A DNA stretch of 23,926 nucleotides from JAPLDA01 sp043742705 (lineage in GTDB: Bacteria; Bacteroidota; Bacteroidia; AKYH767-A; 2013-40CM-41-45), in contig JAYTXY010000023.1 in NCBI GenBank assembly GCA_043742705.1, positions 1 to 23,926 of the forward strand, given 5' to 3'. Shown one piece after another: positions 7,246-15,614 of the stretch (its first letter is position 1; each line of letters begins with the position of its first letter). The notes beneath the pieces were generated by a model, which was not told the origin of the DNA, did not search any database, and was given only the letters and a program-made list of their open reading frames with translations. The translations under genes and the position numbers were made by a program.

Positions 7246-9245
7246 GGTTTTCAAAATTATTTTTCACCGGAATATTTTCCGTCTTGCTGTTTATCTTCTT
7301 TGTCATCTACAGAAAAGATAACATGCTGCAAATCTCTGCAGCTTTTTTTGCTTTAATATGGTTTGTGCAGGTTCCCGGAAGTCTGCTGCTGATCCTTGCT
7401 GAAAATAAAATTCAGAATTATTTACGACTTGTTTTATTCGGAAATGTGATAGGACTGGCGTTGGTTCCGCTGCTTTATTATTCATTGTACTATTTCAACC
7501 TGCACCAATCGTTTGAAGTCGTCCTGTCAGTGCTGAATATTGTATTGGGCTTATTGGTGATGATCAGGATAAGTAAAAAGAAAATCTCCGCTCACTCGTT
7601 TGACATTTCAAAACTCAATTCAGTATTTCTTTTGCTTGCTGTTGTCATGGTAGTTTGCAGCATAAGAGAATTCAGCCAAATGCTTAGTTGGAATTTTCAG
7701 TTCAACTCGAAACGTGATACAGATGCCGGTGTTTTGATGAGCATGGTGATTGGTTTAAAGAACTACGGTTACCTTGTCAATATGAACTACAGCTCTGTAG
7801 CTGTGAATTATCATCATTTCATTTATCTCCTGATGGCATTGGTGATGAAAACCAGTCATGTCGGGATATTGCCATTGTACCAGGTTGTATTTCCGTTGTA
7901 TTCTTTTTTCTTCATTGCTCTTGCCGCATATCATTTGTTGCTGACTTTTAAAGTGCAGGAAAAAGTTGCTATGCTTGGTGCGATCACGTTATTATTTCTT
8001 GATGATTTCTATTTGCTGAATCAGGCGATAAAAGTGGTGATGAAGAAACAACCGTTCTTTACCATTGAGAGTATTGAATGGCTGCATAACAGTCCTTCGA
8101 CTGCAGTTTCTTTCCTTGTATTATTTGTCATCATCGCTGAACTGGCGATTTTAGAAAAGCAAAAAATAAAGAACAGCATGTTCTTACTTCTGCTTGTTTC
8201 CATCGGAACGCTGGCCTGTTATAAAATTTCCACGTGGGCTTGCCTTGCAGGAGGATTGCTTGCAGCAACAGTGTTGACACTGAGAAAAAATCCGAAGCTT
8301 GCTTTGCTTTCAGTGTTGGGTGTAATTTCCGGTTTCGTTGTCAATAAATTTCTCAGCGGGTTTTCCACTGACATCTATACAGCTGACGGGATGAACATCA
8401 ACCTTGCTTATCCGTTACTGAGATCAGAAACGTTGAAAAAATTTCTTCATTTTTCCAACGATATCTTTACGTTTCATGATCTCACCATCAAAACAGGTTT
8501 TGTTCTCGCGGGAGTGTCTGTCTTTTATCTTATCGGAATTTTTGGAGTCAGGCTATTTTATTTTTTTCGCAAGGACATTCGTGTGATTAATTTCACATTA
8601 GCCACCATTCTGTTTACCGTGTTGGGTGGAATCTTTTTTTCATTCATGGTTACGCCATCCATTGGTCAGCACAATACACTCTATTTTATTCTGACAGGAA
8701 TGTTTTTGCTTAGCGTGTTGTCGTTTCCCTCTGTCTATAATTACTTAAGCAATTCCGGTTCACAAACAAGTCGAGTGATATTGGCAATGTTTTTACTCAT
8801 TCAGTTAGGAAGTGGGTTACTTCAGGTGTTACAACCTGTTATCAACCCTGTAAAAAGCTCTTCACTTTCTCCGGGTTGGTTTGAAGCGATGAATTACATG
8901 AAGGAGAATACTGAGCAAAATTCATTGCTTGCGTACAACCGGCTTCAGCTAAAGGAGAATTATTACAAAGATGATTTTGATTTTGTACCGGTATTCACCG
9001 AACGTGCAGTGGTACTTGGCGGCAAATATTATTTTTCTGATTACGAACTTAAAAAACAAAAAGTAGATTCTCTTTTTTCATCGTCTTCATTGGATGATGC
9101 AAAAAGAATTTCAGGTGAATTAAAGATTGATTACATTCTCTTTGATAAATGGAAGGGTGGAAAGTTACCTTGCAGTGATTCAAGCTATGTTATTCCTGTT
9201 TTCACAAATCAACAGGTTGATATTTACAAAGTGAAACGAAGTTAA
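7242..9245 (+). CDS. Large polytopic membrane protein, putative GT-C glycosyltransferase
   Basis: A 667-residue protein with roughly a dozen hydrophobic helices up to about residue 530, then a hydrophilic C-terminal domain (about 540-667) with YILFDKWKG, as in many GT-C enzymes with an extracytoplasmic tail. After the early helices comes a loop with KRDTDAGVLMSM (D159, D161), then LKNYGYLVN and VNYHHFIYLL (H191, H192). This spacing resembles the acidic and aromatic loop motifs of GT-C transferases that use polyprenyl-phosphate sugars. I do not recognise a named family. It is coupled to WecE by ATGA and followed by the flippase. A GtrC-like partner for the GT2 at 2037 is an inference; a transport or scaffold role is possible. 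Confidence 0.65.
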   Translation: MRFSKLFFTGIFSVLLFIFFVIYRKDNMLQISAAFFALIWFVQVPGSLLLILAENKIQNYLRLVLFGNVIGLALVPLLYYSLYYFNLHQSFEVVLSVLNIVLGLLVMIRISKKKISAHSFDISKLNSVFLLLAVVMVVCSIREFSQMLSWNFQFNSKRDTDAGVLMSMVIGLKNYGYLVNMNYSSVAVNYHHFIYLLMALVMKTSHVGILPLYQVVFPLYSFFFIALAAYHLLLTFKVQEKVAMLGAITLLFLDDFYLLNQAIKVVMKKQPFFTIESIEWLHNSPSTAVSFLVLFVIIAELAILEKQKIKNSMFLLLLVSIGTLACYKISTWACLAGGLLAATVLTLRKNPKLALLSVLGVISGFVVNKFLSGFSTDIYTADGMNINLAYPLLRSETLKKFLHFSNDIFTFHDLTIKTGFVLAGVSVFYLIGIFGVRLFYFFRKDIRVINFTLATILFTVLGGIFFSFMVTPSIGQHNTLYFILTGMFLLSVLSFPSVYNYLSNSGSQTSRVILAMFLLIQLGSGLLQVLQPVINPVKSSSLSPGWFEAMNYMKENTEQNSLLAYNRLQLKENYYKDDFDFVPVFTERAVVLGGKYYFSDYELKKQKVDSLFSSSSLDDAKRISGELKIDYILFDKWKGGKLPCSDSSYVIPVFTNQQVDIYKVKRS

Positions 9246-9262
9246 TAAAGCGTGAAAGTATT

Positions 9263-10612
9263 TTGGGAAAGCTGATAGAAAAAGCAAGAGAAGGAATTGG
9301 AAAGAAGCTGGACGGAGAATCCAAAACGCTGTTTAAAAACAGTACGTGGGTTTTCCTTTCAAACTTTACGGGCATTGCTTTGAATGTCGTGAGGTCAATT
9401 GCAATTGCAAGAGGTCTGGGCGCTAAAACATTTGGTACATACGCCATCGTGGTTGCATTTGTAAGTGTCATCCAGGAATTTCTAAACATGAACCTGGGAA
9501 CAGCAATCATGAAGTTTGGTGCAGCGTATCGCACCGAACAGCGGATTGATAAGCTAACGGCTCTTGTAAAAGTCAGTTTGAAAGTCACCGTCATCATGAT
9601 CCTTGTTTCCATTGGAGTGGTGACATTACTTACGCTTCTTTCGTATGCTACGTTTGTACACAAACCCGGACTGGAGTTGTACATCATTCTTTATGCGGTG
9701 GCTGCAAGCACGAGGTATTTCAATTCAGTGAGTAGCGGAATTCTGCGTCTCTTCTTTAAGTTCAAACTTAACGCTGTCATCCAGATCATCATGGATATCG
9801 TGGAAACAGCGTTGGTCGTTACCGCTGTATTTCTTTATCCGCGTAACCTCGATGCATTTTTTACAACGGTAATAATTGCCTGCTTCCTGAATGGAGTGAT
9901 CTGCAACTGGATGGCGTATTGGGAATTGAGAAAAGAGTTTCGTCCGTACTTGAAAGAAAAAGTTGATTTGATACGTGATGACATTAAGAGTGTGAAAGAA
10001 TTTGTGATCGGGAATTCATTGGGGAATTCACTAAAGTCGATGATGGCGCAAGGTGATGTGCTTCTTCTCGGAGCGCTTGCCGGTCCGCGACAGGTTGCAT
10101 TTTATTCCATTGCAAAAAAAATTGGTTATGCGATTCTCGCTTTGACGGATCCTCTCGTGCAATCCATCTTTCCGCAATTTTCAAAATTACTTGCTGAAAA
10201 AAGATTTAACGAAACCAAGAAGATGCTCCGGAAAATTACCCTGATATCAAGCTACGCATGCATTGTCTATATGGTAGTTACCTTTTTCCTGAAAGAAGAG
10301 ATTTTTGTAACTGTTTTCGGCAGCGAGTTTATCGATTCAGTTCATCCGTTCGTCTATCTATTACTTAGTGCAGCATTCAGCGCAGCTACATTTTGGGCAT
10401 TACCACTCATCGTCAGCCTTGGATTGGTGAGGCTTCGTTTGAAAGTGTATTCAATTGCAATTGTTGCAGGAGCCATTATTGCCTGTATTGCAATTCCATT
10501 CATGCAGGCATCAGGAGCTGCACTTGCATTGTTATGCATGAACATTATCATCAATACTATTTTTATTTACATCGCATACCAGCGAATGGCAACAACAAGT
10601 CAGTTGTCTTGA
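9263..10612 (+). CDS. Wzx-type oligosaccharide flippase (MOP superfamily)
   Basis: Polytopic membrane protein, 449 residues, with around 12 hydrophobic helices, expected to flip the undecaprenyl-diphosphate-linked repeat unit across the inner membrane. The N-terminus has the usual layout: a short basic segment, then LFKNSTWVFLSNFTG and ARGLGAKTFGTYAIVVAFVS. AQGDVLLLGALAGPRQVAFYSIAKK in the middle matches the second half-repeat of the family. The only plausible start is the TTG at 9263; the next ATG (about residue 75) would remove the first helices. A non-ATG start may hold down translation. A GTG at 9252 is out of frame. The family call is secure; the exact start is less so. Confidence 0.9.
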   Translation: MGKLIEKAREGIGKKLDGESKTLFKNSTWVFLSNFTGIALNVVRSIAIARGLGAKTFGTYAIVVAFVSVIQEFLNMNLGTAIMKFGAAYRTEQRIDKLTALVKVSLKVTVIMILVSIGVVTLLTLLSYATFVHKPGLELYIILYAVAASTRYFNSVSSGILRLFFKFKLNAVIQIIMDIVETALVVTAVFLYPRNLDAFFTTVIIACFLNGVICNWMAYWELRKEFRPYLKEKVDLIRDDIKSVKEFVIGNSLGNSLKSMMAQGDVLLLGALAGPRQVAFYSIAKKIGYAILALTDPLVQSIFPQFSKLLAEKRFNETKKMLRKITLISSYACIVYMVVTFFLKEEIFVTVFGSEFIDSVHPFVYLLLSAAFSAATFWALPLIVSLGLVRLRLKVYSIAIVAGAIIACIAIPFMQASGAALALLCMNIIINTIFIYIAYQRMATTSQLS

Positions 10613-10639
10613 AATAAAAATATAATTTAGTCGAACCAT

Positions 10640-11806
10640 ATGCGATTCTATTTCATATCACCTTTTTGTCTTTTACGTCCTACTACCAACCGTATTTTTG
10701 ATGTGCGGTTTTGTGATCTCATGGCCGGAACAGGCGCTGAAGTCACGCTGATTTATCCATATTATTTCATGAAGGAGAACATGGATGAAAAAGATGTTGC
10801 GAGAAATTACAGTCCGGCTTTCCCTGTAAAATTCAGAATGCTTCAGACACGTTTGGATGATAACAGTTCACGCTGGTGGCAGCTGTTGGTTCTTCTGACT
10901 TCTTTCTTTTATGTTTCCCTGAAAATTGTTTTTCACAACCGGAAAAATCCTGACAACGTATTTGTTCTCTCGCGTGATAACAAATCAGCTTTGCCAATGA
11001 TGGTGCTGAAGAAAGTGCTGGGAAAACTTTGCAGGGTGCGGATTATTACGACCGTACATGAAGTGAAAGCCGGAAAATTGAATAGCTGGATGTACAAAAA
11101 TTACGATGGACTGTTTGTGACCACTATGTCAGCAAAAGAGAAGTTGATGAAAAAGTTGAGTATTTCTGAATCGAAAATTGATCGGTTGGTTTCTCCTGTT
11201 TCGCAGGTAGATTATTCATTCAGTAAAGAGGAAGCAAGAAAAAAGATTGGTTACACAAAGACGAGTCCGCTCGTGGTTTATACAGGTAAGTTGGGAAAAG
11301 GAATCAAAGAACTGGACTACATCCTGGATGCAGCGTCTTTACTTCCGGATTATAATTTTATTCTGACAGGAGGAAAAGAAGAAACCGTGCGATATTTTCA
11401 GGAGGAGTGTAAAAGCAGGAGTATTCAGAATATTACATGGCCGGGATTTATCAACGATGCAAAATCTATCAGCAACTTCCAGTTGGCGGCCGATGTATTG
11501 GTTTCCTATTATTCGAAACAGGATCATGTGGTGGAATATAATTTTCCGCAAAAGCTCGTTGAGTACATGCATACGCGCAATCCTATCGTCACACCTGATT
11601 TTCCGGCAACACATGATATTGTGAATGCATCAAATGCAATCATCGTTGAGCCGGATAATCCATCGTCCTTTGCAGAAGGAATCAGGAGTGCAGTCGAAAA
11701 TAAAGACGCGTCTATGAAGCTTGCAGAAAAGGCGTTCAGTGATGTTCAACAATTTTCATTTGAGAACAGTGCACAGAAGTTGATACGTTTTTTCAATTCA
11801 CTTTAA
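10640..11806 (+). CDS. GT4 family glycosyltransferase (first of four)
   Basis: Predicted GT-B retaining glycosyltransferase, 388 residues, cytosolic or membrane-associated. The C-terminal donor domain shows PLVVYTGKLGKGIKELDYIL, ILTGGKEE, WPGFI and FPQKLVEYMHTRNPIVTP. The last motif resembles the subgroup in which only the second Glu of the EX7E pair is kept; the first position is Tyr here. The N-terminal domain opens with FYFISPF and lacks the clear glycine loop of the other GT4 proteins in the locus. It follows the flippase after 27 bases, a gap containing TATAATTTAG. Donor and acceptor are unknown. Confidence 0.85.
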   Translation: MRFYFISPFCLLRPTTNRIFDVRFCDLMAGTGAEVTLIYPYYFMKENMDEKDVARNYSPAFPVKFRMLQTRLDDNSSRWWQLLVLLTSFFYVSLKIVFHNRKNPDNVFVLSRDNKSALPMMVLKKVLGKLCRVRIITTVHEVKAGKLNSWMYKNYDGLFVTTMSAKEKLMKKLSISESKIDRLVSPVSQVDYSFSKEEARKKIGYTKTSPLVVYTGKLGKGIKELDYILDAASLLPDYNFILTGGKEETVRYFQEECKSRSIQNITWPGFINDAKSISNFQLAADVLVSYYSKQDHVVEYNFPQKLVEYMHTRNPIVTPDFPATHDIVNASNAIIVEPDNPSSFAEGIRSAVENKDASMKLAEKAFSDVQQFSFENSAQKLIRFFNSL

Positions 11807-11816
11807 ATCAGTTTGT

Positions 11817-12824
11817 TTGAATAAGGAACAATTTAAATATCATCTTACGAGTTATGTAAACAGTGGCTGCTTCACCGCGTTTGATAAATTGGCGTGCCTG
11901 TTTTTCCCAAAAGCTATTTTCAGAAAAAATGCAGCGTTGATACAAAAGCATTTTCAAGAATCGAAAAAACAAAAAGAGCAGGCTTCATCTTCATTCACCA
12001 TTCGTGTAAATGTATATGACGGAAAAAACAAGCATGTACTGGAACTGATTAATTTTCTCGAAACGAATTTGAAAGATCAACTTGCAGGAGCATATGTGCA
12101 TGGAAGCCTTGGGACACAAGAAGAAATTGCGTACAGCGACATGGACGCTTTGGTAATTTTAAAAGACGAAATTTTTCTCGATAAAAAAAAGCTTGCTGAT
12201 GTAGCCATGAAATTGAGTCGTGCAAGAAGTTTCATGTTGCAGCTGGATCCACTGCAGCATCATGGATGGTTTGTAATGACGGAATCGGATCTTCTGAACT
12301 ATTCGGAAACTTATTTTCCTTCTGAATTATTTCGCCATGCGAAATCACTATTGAAAAATGCAGGATTGGAATTAAAGATTCAGGCCAATGAACAACAGGA
12401 TTTTCGTTCTCCGCTAACAGCCCTTTACAAAAGCATTGAATCGAAACTAAACAGGCAGCAGGCTCCGGGAAATTTGTATGAATTGAAAAATCTTTTGAGC
12501 GAGTTTATGTTACTTCCGGCTTTCTATGTGCAGGCGCGCGATAAAAAGGGGATATATAAAAAATTCAGCTTTGAAGAAGCAAGAAAGGATTTTCCGGCAG
12601 ATGAATGGCGCATCATGGATGAAGTATCTTTGATGCGGCAAAACTGGAGTGTGATTGATTTCGGATGGAAAAGAAATTTAGTGTCGAACCGGAAACTGTT
12701 TTCATTCAACATGGCTAAAGTACTCTCTCCACCAATTGCAACGGACCTGAAAAAAAAATTGACACCTGAATTTTATCAGTCGATGAGTCGGTTTACAAAA
12801 ATGATTAGTGAAAAAATAAAATGA
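11817..12824 (+). CDS. Nucleotidyltransferase-fold protein, NT-1
   Basis: A 335-residue protein of unknown role with a polymerase-beta-type nucleotidyltransferase signature: YVHGSLG (94-99, G96-S97) followed by YSDMDALVIL (D108 and D110). A helical C-terminal region (about 200-335) includes LYELKNLLSEFMLLPAF, a layout reminiscent of nucleotidyltransferase plus helical-bundle proteins such as antibiotic adenylyltransferases. The residues before about 60 have no recognised motif. No membrane helix or signal peptide is evident. The start is TTG at 11817; no in-frame ATG occurs before the catalytic motif. Its end overlaps a second nucleotidyltransferase-fold gene by ATGA. Transfer of a nucleotidyl or phosphoryl-alcohol group to a glycan precursor is possible; LicD motifs are not visible. 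Confidence 0.7.
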   Translation: MNKEQFKYHLTSYVNSGCFTAFDKLACLFFPKAIFRKNAALIQKHFQESKKQKEQASSSFTIRVNVYDGKNKHVLELINFLETNLKDQLAGAYVHGSLGTQEEIAYSDMDALVILKDEIFLDKKKLADVAMKLSRARSFMLQLDPLQHHGWFVMTESDLLNYSETYFPSELFRHAKSLLKNAGLELKIQANEQQDFRSPLTALYKSIESKLNRQQAPGNLYELKNLLSEFMLLPAFYVQARDKKGIYKKFSFEEARKDFPADEWRIMDEVSLMRQNWSVIDFGWKRNLVSNRKLFSFNMAKVLSPPIATDLKKKLTPEFYQSMSRFTKMISEKIK

Positions 12825-13807
12825 GTTTTTCTTTTACCGACATACCGCTTCATGTTTCTCTTCAGTCGTATCAGCAGGCGATTGAAAGAATGCTCGATCG
12901 TTTGAAGACGATTCCGGGTGTGGTTTCTGTTTACCAGGTGGGAGGTGTGAGTACACCCGGTATTTCTGACATTGATTTGTTTGTGGTTTTTCAGGATAAG
13001 GTTAAAACTGAAATCGACCCCGTGAAAGATTTGCAGCCAACAGATCAATATTTATTTACTCATAACCTTTTCGGTACATCAGAATCTTTTGTAGATGAAG
13101 TGGAGCAATACACATGTTTTGGAAAATATCAGTTGTTGTTTGGGAAAGAGCAATCGTTTTCTAAAAATAACCTGGATCAGCAGGAAGATGTTATTGTAAA
13201 AAAACAAATCGCGCTGGAATATCTTGTTAAAGCATATATCTCTTCAGTGATTGAACATTCGTATCACACCATTAAATTGAGAAATCTTTTTCTACACGCA
13301 AAAGCGTTGTTGATTGACCTGTCTTTCCTGGGTATTGATTCGGGAAAATTAAACGATGCAATCAAAAACGTGATGAATGCGAGAAGCCGTTGGTTTGAAC
13401 ATCGATTAAGTCATGCAAACCTGAATGACCTTGCGCACCAGTATCATTCAGCGTTGCGGGAAGGATTGAAAGAACTTTTGATGAAAGAAAAATTCTATCT
13501 TCATCCGGAATCAAATCTGCAGATCAGCAGAAATATTTTATTGAAATCATCAGAAAGTTTGTCGGTTTCACAGGAAGGTGTTTTGTTTCCGAAATCAATT
13601 GTGAAATTGCATCATAAAATTCCAAAGCTTCTCAACCGCATGAATAAATTTGTCTTTCAGTTTCCTGCTCAGCAAAATTCGTTGCCGGAAGTGGTTGCAA
13701 AGCGTCATCAGTTTATCAGTTCCATGGTGAAGTATCAGAAATCGCATCTCCCGAATTTTATTCCAACAGCGTACGGTTTATCTATTTTCAACAAATCAGG
13801 AGAATGA
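12821..13807 (+). CDS. Nucleotidyltransferase-fold protein, NT-2
   Basis: A 328-residue protein whose N-terminus carries a second nucleotidyltransferase-like signature: VYQVGGVSTPG followed by SDIDLFVVF (G41-G42, D50 and D52). The second residue of the usual Gly-Ser pair is Gly. A long, mostly helical region follows, with IKLRNLFLHAKALLIDL and LAHQYHSALREGLKELL. The overall plan parallels the preceding gene, but I see no obvious close identity outside the motif. It is coupled at both ends by ATGA overlaps (12821-12824 and 13804-13807), so it is probably made in step with NT-1 and the methyltransferase. I do not recognise a named family and assign no reaction. Confidence 0.65.
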   Translation: MSFSFTDIPLHVSLQSYQQAIERMLDRLKTIPGVVSVYQVGGVSTPGISDIDLFVVFQDKVKTEIDPVKDLQPTDQYLFTHNLFGTSESFVDEVEQYTCFGKYQLLFGKEQSFSKNNLDQQEDVIVKKQIALEYLVKAYISSVIEHSYHTIKLRNLFLHAKALLIDLSFLGIDSGKLNDAIKNVMNARSRWFEHRLSHANLNDLAHQYHSALREGLKELLMKEKFYLHPESNLQISRNILLKSSESLSVSQEGVLFPKSIVKLHHKIPKLLNRMNKFVFQFPAQQNSLPEVVAKRHQFISSMVKYQKSHLPNFIPTAYGLSIFNKSGE

Positions 13808-14517
13808 AAGTAAGAAACCTTGGTGCCGTTATTCAGGATTCGCTTCGTGATGATTTCATCAGGGAATCATTTGCCGCATGTGGCAAAAAGAAACGTCTGC
13901 TTGATCTTGGATGCGGTATTAAACCATTTCGCCACGTATATGACAAGTACAGCGAATCTTCGGTCGGGATTGATGTGGCGCAAAGTCCGCACGGAACAAG
14001 CGAAGCAGATGTGATCTATGACGGAAAAAAAATTCCTTTTCCAGACCAGGAATTTGATTACGTTTTTTGTACGGAAGTGATGGAACACGTTCCTGAACCA
14101 AAGGATTTTCTCAAAGAAATCTATCGTGTACTCAAACCCGGAGGAGTGTTAATCATGACCATTCCTTTCATGGTTCCGTTGCATGAAGAGCCGTACGATT
14201 TTTATCGTTACACAAAATATGGATTGAAGCATTTGCTTGAGGCATCTGGATATTCTTCTCATACGATCAAACCGTTTTCTGAATATTTTGGTGTTATCAT
14301 TTCACTGAGCATAGCCATTCACCTGAAGTTCTGGAATGTGATTGGCAAGAAGTTTCACGTACCATTGATTTACAGCATCTGGAATCCATTCATTTTACTC
14401 TTCATCTGGCTTCCACAGAAAATGATGTTGTTTTTATACAGGAGAAAAAGTCTGAAAAAAATTTTTGAAAAATTAAGTTACACTCCGAAGGGTTACGGAT
14501 TAATAGCGGTGAAATGA
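13804..14517 (+). CDS. Class I SAM-dependent methyltransferase
   Basis: A 237-residue methyltransferase of the Methyltransf_11 type. Motif I is RLLDLGCGIKPF (31-42), the acidic ribose-binding end of strand 2 is VGIDVAQ (54-60), FDYVFCTEVMEHVPEP (84-99) is the post-motif region and YRVLKPGGVLIMTIPF (107-122) follows. Two hydrophobic stretches (about 162-173 and 187-212) suggest that the C-terminal half touches the membrane, so a lipid-linked glycan is one possible acceptor. An AGGAG sequence sits just upstream of the ATG. It overlaps NT-2 and the following GT4 gene, each by ATGA. The target (sugar hydroxyl, phosphate or carboxylate) is unknown. Confidence 0.88.
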   Translation: MKVRNLGAVIQDSLRDDFIRESFAACGKKKRLLDLGCGIKPFRHVYDKYSESSVGIDVAQSPHGTSEADVIYDGKKIPFPDQEFDYVFCTEVMEHVPEPKDFLKEIYRVLKPGGVLIMTIPFMVPLHEEPYDFYRYTKYGLKHLLEASGYSSHTIKPFSEYFGVIISLSIAIHLKFWNVIGKKFHVPLIYSIWNPFILLFIWLPQKMMLFLYRRKSLKKIFEKLSYTPKGYGLIAVK

Positions 14518-15614
14518 TTCGTGTAGCACAGGTAATTTGGTCAGGTAATTTCGGAGGCATAGAGCGTCTTGCTTTCGATTTGTGTGCTGCACAGGAAAAA
14601 AATCCTGAGATTGAAGTTGACCTGATCATTGGCAAACGCGAAGGGCAATACCTGGAGAAATTGTCAGGGATGCACATTACGCATCATTTTGCGAATTTGA
14701 AAAGCGGGTTTGATTTTTCTTACAGGAAATATTCAGAACTCATAAAAGCATTCAGGAAATTTGATATTATTCATTTACATTTTTTCAACCTGTTAATTGC
14801 TTACGCAGCGATTCGCTCGGGAAAGAAAATCGTATACACCGAACACGGTAATTTCGGATTCGGGCGAAAAAAGAAATTTACGGACAGACTCAATTATTTT
14901 TTTCTGAAAAAATTTCTGAAAAAGTATGTCAGTTTTATTTCTTTTAACTCGGAATTCACCGCAAAGATTGCAAAGCAACGTTACGGTTTAGAAAACAATA
15001 AATCCGCAGTAGTTTACAACGGAATAAGTTTTTCAGAAACTCCTGCAACTGAGATTTTAAATCATGAATTGTCGGAAAGGCTGGAAGGAAAATTTGTTGT
15101 CGGTACATCATCACGCTTTGCGGGCTTCAAGCGGATTGATCGCCTGGTAAGAGCTTTCGCGGAATTTCAAAAGGATAAAAACACAGTTCTGTTGCTGGTT
15201 GGTGAAGGAATAGAGGGAAGGGAATTGGAACGATTAACGGAACGACTGGAAATAGGAGAGAGAACCATCTTTACCGGCTACCGTAAAGATGTAAGACAAA
15301 TGCAACAACTGATGGACGTTTGCGTTTTTCCATCGCAGAATGAACCTTTCGGATTGGTTGCCATTGAATCACTTTCGCTGGGAAAACCGGTGATTGTGTT
15401 TCGTGACGGAGGAGGAATCGCGGAAATCATCAGTAAAGTTTCTGAAGCGGATTTGATTGAAGATGAAAAAGCACTGGTGAAAAGACTGAATTTTTATTTT
15501 AATAATCGTGCTGAAATTCTGAAAGACAGAGAAAAAAGAATTCAGTTTTCAAAATCATTTGATATTCGGTTCATGGAAGAAAAGTTTTTCAAAATTTACA
15601 AGGAGATTATCTGA
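14514..15614 (+). CDS. GT4 family glycosyltransferase (second of four)
   Basis: GT-B retaining glycosyltransferase, 366 residues. The N-terminal domain has the glycine loop SGNFGGIERLAFDL (10-23) and YTEHGNFG (108-115). The donor domain shows GTSSRFAGFKRIDRLV (R201 and K206 for phosphate contact), LLVGEGIEG, FTGYRKDV and a canonical EX7E motif EPFGLVAIE (E277, E285), then GKPVI. It is coupled to the methyltransferase by ATGA and to AsnB by TGATG at 15612-15616, putting it in the middle of a chain of overlapping genes. Donor and linkage are unknown. Confidence 0.92.
   Translation: MIRVAQVIWSGNFGGIERLAFDLCAAQEKNPEIEVDLIIGKREGQYLEKLSGMHITHHFANLKSGFDFSYRKYSELIKAFRKFDIIHLHFFNLLIAYAAIRSGKKIVYTEHGNFGFGRKKKFTDRLNYFFLKKFLKKYVSFISFNSEFTAKIAKQRYGLENNKSAVVYNGISFSETPATEILNHELSERLEGKFVVGTSSRFAGFKRIDRLVRAFAEFQKDKNTVLLLVGEGIEGRELERLTERLEIGERTIFTGYRKDVRQMQQLMDVCVFPSQNEPFGLVAIESLSLGKPVIVFRDGGGIAEIISKVSEADLIEDEKALVKRLNFYFNNRAEILKDREKRIQFSKSFDIRFMEEKFFKIYKEII

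Noticed and set aside
10613..10639. TATAATTTAG as a -7 promoter element, with a similar string at 17524
   Set aside because: There is no matching -33 element at suitable spacing, and AT-rich strings are expected by chance in these gaps.
12750..12758. Run of nine A bases in NT-1 as a phase-variation site
   Set aside because: It lies near the 3' end, A-runs encoding lysine are common throughout the window, and the frame is intact. There is no sign of a switch.
11817..13807. The nucleotidyltransferase pair as an MNT-HEPN toxin-antitoxin module
   Set aside because: Both proteins are over 320 residues, both have the nucleotidyltransferase motif rather than one being HEPN with RX4-6H, and they are embedded in overlapping glycan genes.
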